Shown here: one piece after another, positions 58,016 to 64,000 of the stretch | How the letters are laid out: every line of letters begins with the position of its first letter | How positions within the stretch are numbered: the first letter of the stretch is position 1 | DNA from: Monilinia fructicola | Lineage: Eukaryota; Ascomycota; Leotiomycetes; Helotiales; Sclerotiniaceae | Reading direction: 5' to 3' | NCBI GenBank assembly: GCA_008692225.1 | Contig: VICG01000015.1 | Coordinates: forward strand, 1,753,001 to 1,817,000 | DNA length: 64,000 nucleotides | Made by a program: the position numbers and the translations under genes | Notes under the pieces: generated by a model | Databases searched by the model: none | The model's input: only the letters and a program-made list of their open reading frames with translations | Told to the model about the DNA's origin: nothing

Positions 58016-61000
58016 ATGAGGTTACGGAGCTCTGAGACAGGATGGTCGAGCCTCCTGGTATCTACCCTTCTCTGTACTGGCGCATGGGGAAAGAAAGATG
58101 CGCCTGGAGTGCATTATGCAAAAGTAGAACATCTACCACACAACTTGCAGTACTTTGACGATTCCGATGTGTTACTTTATGAGGATAGGAAGGATGCGGT
58201 TGTGTGGCGATCGGCGGATGCTGGAGAATCTTGGAAAAAGATCAGTGAGGTTCCTAAAGGCAAGATGTTGGAAATTTCGATGCATCCATACGATTCAAAG
58301 AGGGCATATATTATCACCTCGGGGAAGAGCCATTGGGCAACCAAGGACAGAGGAGAGCATTGGGAGGAGTTCCATACAGATTCGCAAGCTAGTATATTCA
58401 GGCCGGCCATGGGTTATCATGCGAAAGATCCAGATAGGATTATCTTTAATGCAATGGACTGTACGGGAATCTTCTGCGAGGAGTTGGTAAGAAGTATTGT
58501 GGTTCCTGCCGGGTGGTCTACCTACTAACTCTCTCCCCCGCAGACGATGTACACTACCAACGGATTTGAGAAAACTAAACTTCTACGTTCTGATACCGCG
58601 GGCTGCCACTGGGCAGTATCTTCGCCTCAATTTACAACCGGTCAGAAGGATCTCGACAAGGACCGTATCCTCTGTGTGGTCAAGGGCAAATATTCATCAT
58701 GGACGAAAGACTATCGACTCGCCATCTCTGATGACTTCTTCATTTCAAAGGGCAAAGATTTACAGGAATTTGAGCCGGAACTAGAGGCGGGTCGAACGGT
58801 GCAAGGAATTGTTGAAATTGCAGCGCAGAACAAGTTTTTGATCACAGCTGCAAGTGCTCCCGGGACGGATGAGATGGCACTGTACGTCTCCGATGATGCT
58901 ATCAAATGGCACAGAGCAGAATTCCCACACGATCATAAATTGAGACAAGAGGCCTATACAATTTTGGAAGGGACCAATTACAGTATCCAAGTTGATGTTT
59001 TAAATACGCGCCCATTGAATGCTATGGGAGCCATGTTCACCAGTAATTCGAATGGAACGTATTTCACCCGAAATATTGAACACACGAATAGGGATATGAG
59101 CGGCATGGTTGACTTTGAGAAGATGGCGGGAGTGCAAGGGATTGTGATGGTCAATGTCGTTGATAACTACGAGAAGGTGGAGAGCAGTTTCCTGACAGAA
59201 AAGAAGATCAAATCAAAAATCAGTTTTGATGATGGACGGACTTGGCAACCCCTCAAGACTAAGAATAAAGATCTCCATCTTCATTCTGTCACGGAATTGG
59301 ATAATTCTGGAAGGGTCTTCTCGAGTCCGGCACCAGGTCTAGTCATGGGTAATGGCAACACGGGAGATTACTTGGAGGATTGGAAGAAAGCCAACCTTTA
59401 TGTATCTGACGATGCCGGAGTCACATGGCACAAAGCCCTCGAAGGACCACACAAATACGAATTTGGAGACCAGGGGTCCGTTCTTGTGGCTGTACATGAT
59501 GGCCATACAAATGTGATCAAGTACTCGCTGAACCACGGAAAAGACTGGAAGGAAGTCGAGCTCAAGGGTAAAATTCGTCCTCTACAATTGGTCACAACTT
59601 CCGATTCAACCAGCCTCAAATTCCTCTTGATAGGTTTGGATGACTCTGAAAAGAAGGAAGATTTCTATATGATTGCATTAAACTTTGATGAGATGCATGA
59701 AGGACAATGCCAAGAGTCGGATCTGGAAAAATGGTACGCGAGGGTGGATAGCGAAGGAAACCCCACGTGTCTCATGGGCCACACCCAATACTACAAACGT
59801 CGCAAGGCCGACGCGGATTGCTTCATGAAACAAGAGTTCAAAGATCCAGTTGTCAAAACAGACGTTTGTGATTGCACGGATGCCGATTTCGAGTGCGATT
59901 ACAATTTCGTTAGAAGTGATGATGGCAAGGAGTGCATACAAAAAGGTGCTTTGGTTCTTCCCGAAGGCGCCTGCAAATCATTCGGTCCTGATGATACATT
60001 CCTTGGCTCTTCCGGATGGCGTTTGATTCCTGGAAACACTTGCAAGCGAGTAGGTGACAAGCAGAAGGACGACCCAGTCAAACATAAGTGTTCGACGTCC
60101 GCAGCCCCTCCATCTTCTGGCAAGGGGAACGCGACCGAATTCACGTTCAAGGGCAAGGCATTCGTGGACAAGCAATATCTCGAGAGAACTGGTGTTAGCA
60201 AAGGAATCGACGAGACAATCGTGGTGCAAACCGACACGGAGAGTATTTGGCTTACTCACGATCATGGGAAAAAATGGAAGCAGATCTTGAAGGATGAGAA
60301 GATTGTTCGCATTTATACCAATCAGTACTTCAATGACGTCGTGTTCTTCTTGACAAAGACCGAGACTGTCTTCTACTCCGTTGATCGTGGAGAGAATATC
60401 AGGAGCTTCAAGGCCCCGCACCCACCAAGTCATGATACTGCCGCGATGAATTTCCACCCTCGAAATAAGGACTGGATCATTTGGATGGGTGAGAAGTGTG
60501 ATGGCCCTGGTAACTGTCACACGGTAGCTTCTCTCACACAAGACCGAGGAGACAGCAATTGGAAAACCCTCGAGCGATATGTCCGAAAGTGCGAGTTCAT
60601 CAAAGAAGCTGCGAACCAAAAACGTGATGACAAATTGATCTATTGCGAGGTTAAGGAACGTGAAAACAACGAAGCGGATAACCCATTTCAACTTGTCTCG
60701 AGTACGAACTTCTTCTCGGAGCCTCCCACAGTACACTTTAGCAATGTGGTTGATTTTGCGACAATGTCTGAGTTCATTGTCGTCGCTACAAAGGATAAGG
60801 AGCACCAAACATTGAAGTTCGATACAAGTTATGATGGAGTTCACTTCGCAGGTGCCAAGTTCCCTCATGGTTTTGAGATTGACCACCAAGTCGGTTACAC
60901 CGTGCTCGATAGCTCCACTCATTCCGTTTTTATTCATGTCACAATCAATAACGAGAAGGGTTATGAATATGGAACTATCATCAAGAGTAATTCTAATGGT

Positions 61001-62618
61001 ACTTCGTACGTCCTCAGTATCAATGCTGTGGATAGAGACAGCGCTGGCTATGTAGACTTCGAGAAGATGTTTGGTATTGAAGGAGTTGCCATGGTCAATG
61101 TTGTCGCAAACGCAGGATCGAAGAACTACAAGAAGGAGAAAAAGAAGCTAAAGACCTTGATTACGCACAATGATGGTGCAGAATGGGATACATTAAAGCC
61201 TCCTGCCAAAGGTCCTGACGGAAAGAAGTGGGGATGTAGTGGCTCAACTGATAAATGCTCACTAAATATTCATGGCTATACCGAGAGATCTGACAAATCC
61301 CACACTTTCTCATCGCAATCTGCAATCGGATTGATGTTTGGTGTTGGAAATGTCGGCGAGTTCTTGACCGATTACAAAGATGCTGATACATTTATGACCA
61401 CGGATGGTGGTATCAACTGGAAATTTGTCAAGAAGGGGGCCTACATGTGGGAATTTGGAGACCAGGGATCGATCATCGTCATAGTTAAGGAAAACGCATC
61501 CGTCAAGGTCGTTTACTACTCTCTGGATGAAGGAGACACTTGGGTTGAGTACCAATTCTCCGATTCTGAAATGAAGGTTGAGGATCTTACCACTGTCCCA
61601 AGCGACAACTCCCAAAACTTCGTTCTTTGGGGTGTCATTGATGGGAAACTCGCAGCTATCAATCTCGATTTCTCTGGCTTGAGAGATAAACAATGTAAAC
61701 TTGATGAGAAGGATGTCGAAGGAGGAGATTATTATCTCTGGCAACCAAAACACCCTAAGCAAGATGATGATTGTCTCTTTGGCCATGTTTCCCAGTATCA
61801 CCGAAAGAGAATAGATGCCAAGTGTTACAATGGAAGATTGATTCCCTCTTTGCATAACATCGCTAAGAACTGCACCTGTACCAGACGGGACTTTGAATGG
61901 TAAGTCTTCTCTGGGTTTTAGATTTATCAGAGCTAACAGATACAGTGATCTCAATTACGAGCGTCAATCTGACGGGTCATGTGCCCTCGTCAAAGGGTAC
62001 TCGCCACCTGATCACTCTGAGATATGTCGAACTGATAAGAACGTGGTGGAATACTTTGAACCCACAGGCTATAGACGACTTCCTCTTACCACTTGCCACG
62101 GAGGAAATGAAATGGATGTCAATGACAAAGCATTCTCTTGCGCTGGACATGAAGATGAATTCAACAAGAGACACGCAGCTTCTGGCTGGGCGATATTCTT
62201 CGCAGTTGTCATCCCAATTGGTATTGCTTCTGCTGTCGGAGTATGGGTATGGCGCAATTGGACTGGTAAATTTGGTCAAATCCGTTTGGGTGAACAATGT
62301 ATGTCATATCTAACTTTCCGTCACTCCTTTTCTGTCAAGAATCATTCACTAATACAATCTCCAGCTTCATTCGATGGAGAAGCGCCATATATTAAATACC
62401 CAGTTATGTTCGTTGCGGGCGCGGTAGCAGTCGCTCAAGCAATTCCACTCCTGGCATCTTCTCTTTGGCGCTCTGCATCCAGTGCGTTGGGTAGAAGTCA
62501 ACCGTCTAATCGTAGATTTACTACGAGAGATAGTTTTGCGAGGGGCAGAGGAGATTATGCGGTTGTGGATGAGGATGAAGGGGAACTTTTGGGTGATGAT
62601 AGTGATGATGAAGTTTGA
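58016..62618 (+). CDS. vps10: Vacuolar protein sorting receptor VPS10 (sortilin family)
   Basis: VPS10 cycles between late Golgi and prevacuolar endosome and carries carboxypeptidase Y-type hydrolases to the vacuole. Four exons (58016-58486, 58544-61899, 61946-62298, 62365-62618) give 1,477 residues, close to the yeast receptor. A signal peptide (MRLRSSETGWSSLLVSTLL) is followed by two VPS10 domains. These contain Asp-box blade motifs such as SADAGESWKKI, SFDDGRTWQPL, VSDDAGVTWHKAL and YSLNHGKDWKEV in the first, and YSLDEGDTWVEY and TTDGGINWKFV in the second. Each ends in a Cys-rich module (LMGHTQYYKRRKADADCF and LFGHVSQYHRKRIDAKCY are matching points). Near the C-terminus lie a membrane segment (GWAIFFAVVIPIGIASAVGV), a short loop, and a second hydrophobic stretch (MFVAGAVAVAQAIPLLA). 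The tail ends in an acidic DDSDDEV. The frame is clean throughout. Confidence 0.97.
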
Positions 62619-63763
62619 GGGCTTTGTTTCTTTTGTTTTTTGAATCAATTGAGTGAGTTAAGATGGCAGGTTGAGATATTGATATATGTGGTTTTTAGGA
62701 ATGGACGAGGGGGTGTATGGAACAAGGTTAAGAATTGGATCAGGTATTGGGTATCTTAGATGATTGGAGCCTGGTGAATGTTGAAGGACAGTAGGAGACG
62801 ACATGGGTAGTGTGAAGAATGATGGAGCTAGGGTGGAAACCAAAAGAAAGCGCTTGTATATTATGTTCGAGGCCGAGGATGAGCATTATAACCAGCCTAA
62901 CCATATTGAAACGCATTGAATTCTAATAGCCTTTTTTGCATGCATGAGTGTAGTTTGTGCAGCATAGAATTGAGAGGGGATAATTAATTATTGGTCCAAG
63001 TTCAAGCGAGCCCAATTAACTCAACTCAATACAATCTTGGAACTCTCAACTCAACACAACTCTCAATTCATCTAGCAAACTACCTCATCTAGACAACTAC
63101 CTCATCTAGATAACTATCTACCTAGATACCTATCTACCTAGATACCTTTCTACCTGCATACCTACCAGCACACCAATTACATTTATTTCGCCCAAACACG
63201 AATGAATGAATGAATGAATGAATGAATGAATGTAATACAGATGCGAGATGCGAGATGCAAGATGCGAGACGATCCACCTTCATCACATACCTACCTCCCA
63301 ACCCTCAAGCCCCCTAATCATCGACCTTTCCAACCTTTGATCATTATCGGCTTCTGTCATGGGATGGATGGCTAGGTGGTTATCTTGTCTTGTCATGTGA
63401 TTTGATTTGATTTGATTTGATGTGATGTGATGTGATGTGATGAAAAGGGGTCGTCATGGACCTAGGGAAAAGGACTCGGTTGAGATTTTAGTTTGGGGGG
63501 GTTGATTTTTTTTTGTTCGTCGGTTTGTTGGTTTGTTGGTTGGTTTTTTTGAGGGATGTGGGGTGTGGGGTGTGGGATGTGGGTGAGTGAGATGGTGATA
63601 TGGTGATATGTTGTTACTCTTCTCGAACATTACATCTCATAGCATCCATACCGAAGCCCTCCCGCGACTCTCCTGGTGGATGGCGATTGGAGAGCCTCAC
63701 CATCTCATCTACGAGATGCGAAACGTTGCTCGGACATGTACACTCTAGGGCGGATCCCAGAAA
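62619..63763. other. VPS10 downstream region with simple repeats
   Basis: I see no supported gene. Contents: CTACCTAGATAC words (63115-63150), an AATG run (63202-63231), GAGATGC words (63244-63270), and TTTGA followed by TGTGA pentamers (63400-63440). The 62658-62843 (-) frame is short and lacks a domain. Confidence 0.5.
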
Positions 63764-64000
63764 TTACGTATTTCTAGCAGGCTCCAATCGAGGACAGCTG
63801 GCCATGGAGTGCGGCTGTGAGGTTTCGCGGATGGATACTGCAAGGGCGCGCTTGCTTCCCGATCTGGGCTGGCGGGACTCGTCTTGCGGCGGTCGAGCAT
63901 ATATTCCTGCGGCGGAGGATCGCATATTCGCACCACCAGGTCTACTTGGACAACTGGCGGGTGCGGCGTTGCAGCCGTCAGCCAATGCAAAGAAAGTTTG
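63764..64000 (-). CDS. Possible C-terminal end of a gene that continues past the window
   Basis: GC content rises at about 63650. On the minus strand two frames stay open from the window edge. One reads FFALADGCNAAPASCPSRPG and ends SMASCPRLEPARNT at 63764. The other reads VVQVDLVVRICDPPPQEYML and ends at 63745. I cannot tell which is real, and recognise neither. The sudden change in base composition supports a gene here, but the evidence is thin. Confidence 0.3.
   Translation of the reverse strand, partial: QTFFALADGCNAAPASCPSRPGGANMRSSAAGIYARPPQDESRQPRSGSKRALAVSIRETSQPHSMASCPRLEPARNT

Noticed and set aside
59978..60937. 319-codon minus-strand ORF inside VPS10
   Set aside because: It is a shadow of the VPS10 exon; VPS10 residues are conserved in the sense frame.

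Overview
This is nuclear DNA from a filamentous ascomycete (Pezizomycotina). The genes carry short GT-AG introns of about 45-110 bases, often with CTAAC-like branch points. They include typical filamentous-fungal families: cellobiose dehydrogenase with a fungal cellulose-binding tail, a two-domain VPS10 receptor, a fungal lysine 2,3-aminomutase and a TFIIIC subunit. The protein sequences and the long, microsatellite-rich intergenic DNA suggest Leotiomycetes (Sclerotinia/Botrytis-like), but that placement is a guess from memory.

Layout. 1-746 (-): 5' half of a TFIIIC subunit gene. 2853-5041 (+): B56-type PP2A regulatory subunit. 6454-7111 (-): tail-anchored Golgi/endosomal t-SNARE. 10303-12400 (+): BCS1-like AAA ATPase. 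13470-14892 (-): unrecognised protein. 16974-19248 (-): succinate dehydrogenase flavoprotein. 21722-24808 (+): secreted cellobiose dehydrogenase. 31771-34943 (+): GAF-domain protein. 38959-41296 (-): mitochondrial ATP synthase alpha. 44437-46231 (+): lysine 2,3-aminomutase. 53132-55172 (+): conserved unrecognised protein. 58016-62618 (+): vacuolar sorting receptor VPS10. Large gene-poor stretches (24.8-31.7, 34.9-38.9, 46.2-53.1 and 55.2-58.0 kb) are packed with simple and short tandem repeats.

Functions. Three genes within 31 kb serve respiration: a BCS1-like ATPase, SDH1 (complex II) and ATP1 (complex V). VPS10 and the t-SNARE belong to Golgi-endosome-vacuole traffic. Cellobiose dehydrogenase acts outside the cell in cellulose breakdown. 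I see no operon-like or secondary-metabolite cluster.

The main oddity is base-level damage. Every protein-coding gene between about 2.9 and 15 kb has many one-base insertions or deletions, often in homopolymers, although several families are normally essential and the residues on either side are strongly conserved. Single lesions also occur in the TFIIIC, SDH1 and 53-kb genes, and a cluster of three in ATP1 exon 2. The CDH, GAF, aminomutase and VPS10 genes read cleanly for kilobases. The best explanation is patchy sequence quality (for example gap-filling with unpolished long reads), not decay of the genes. I did not find a convincing new multi-gene system.
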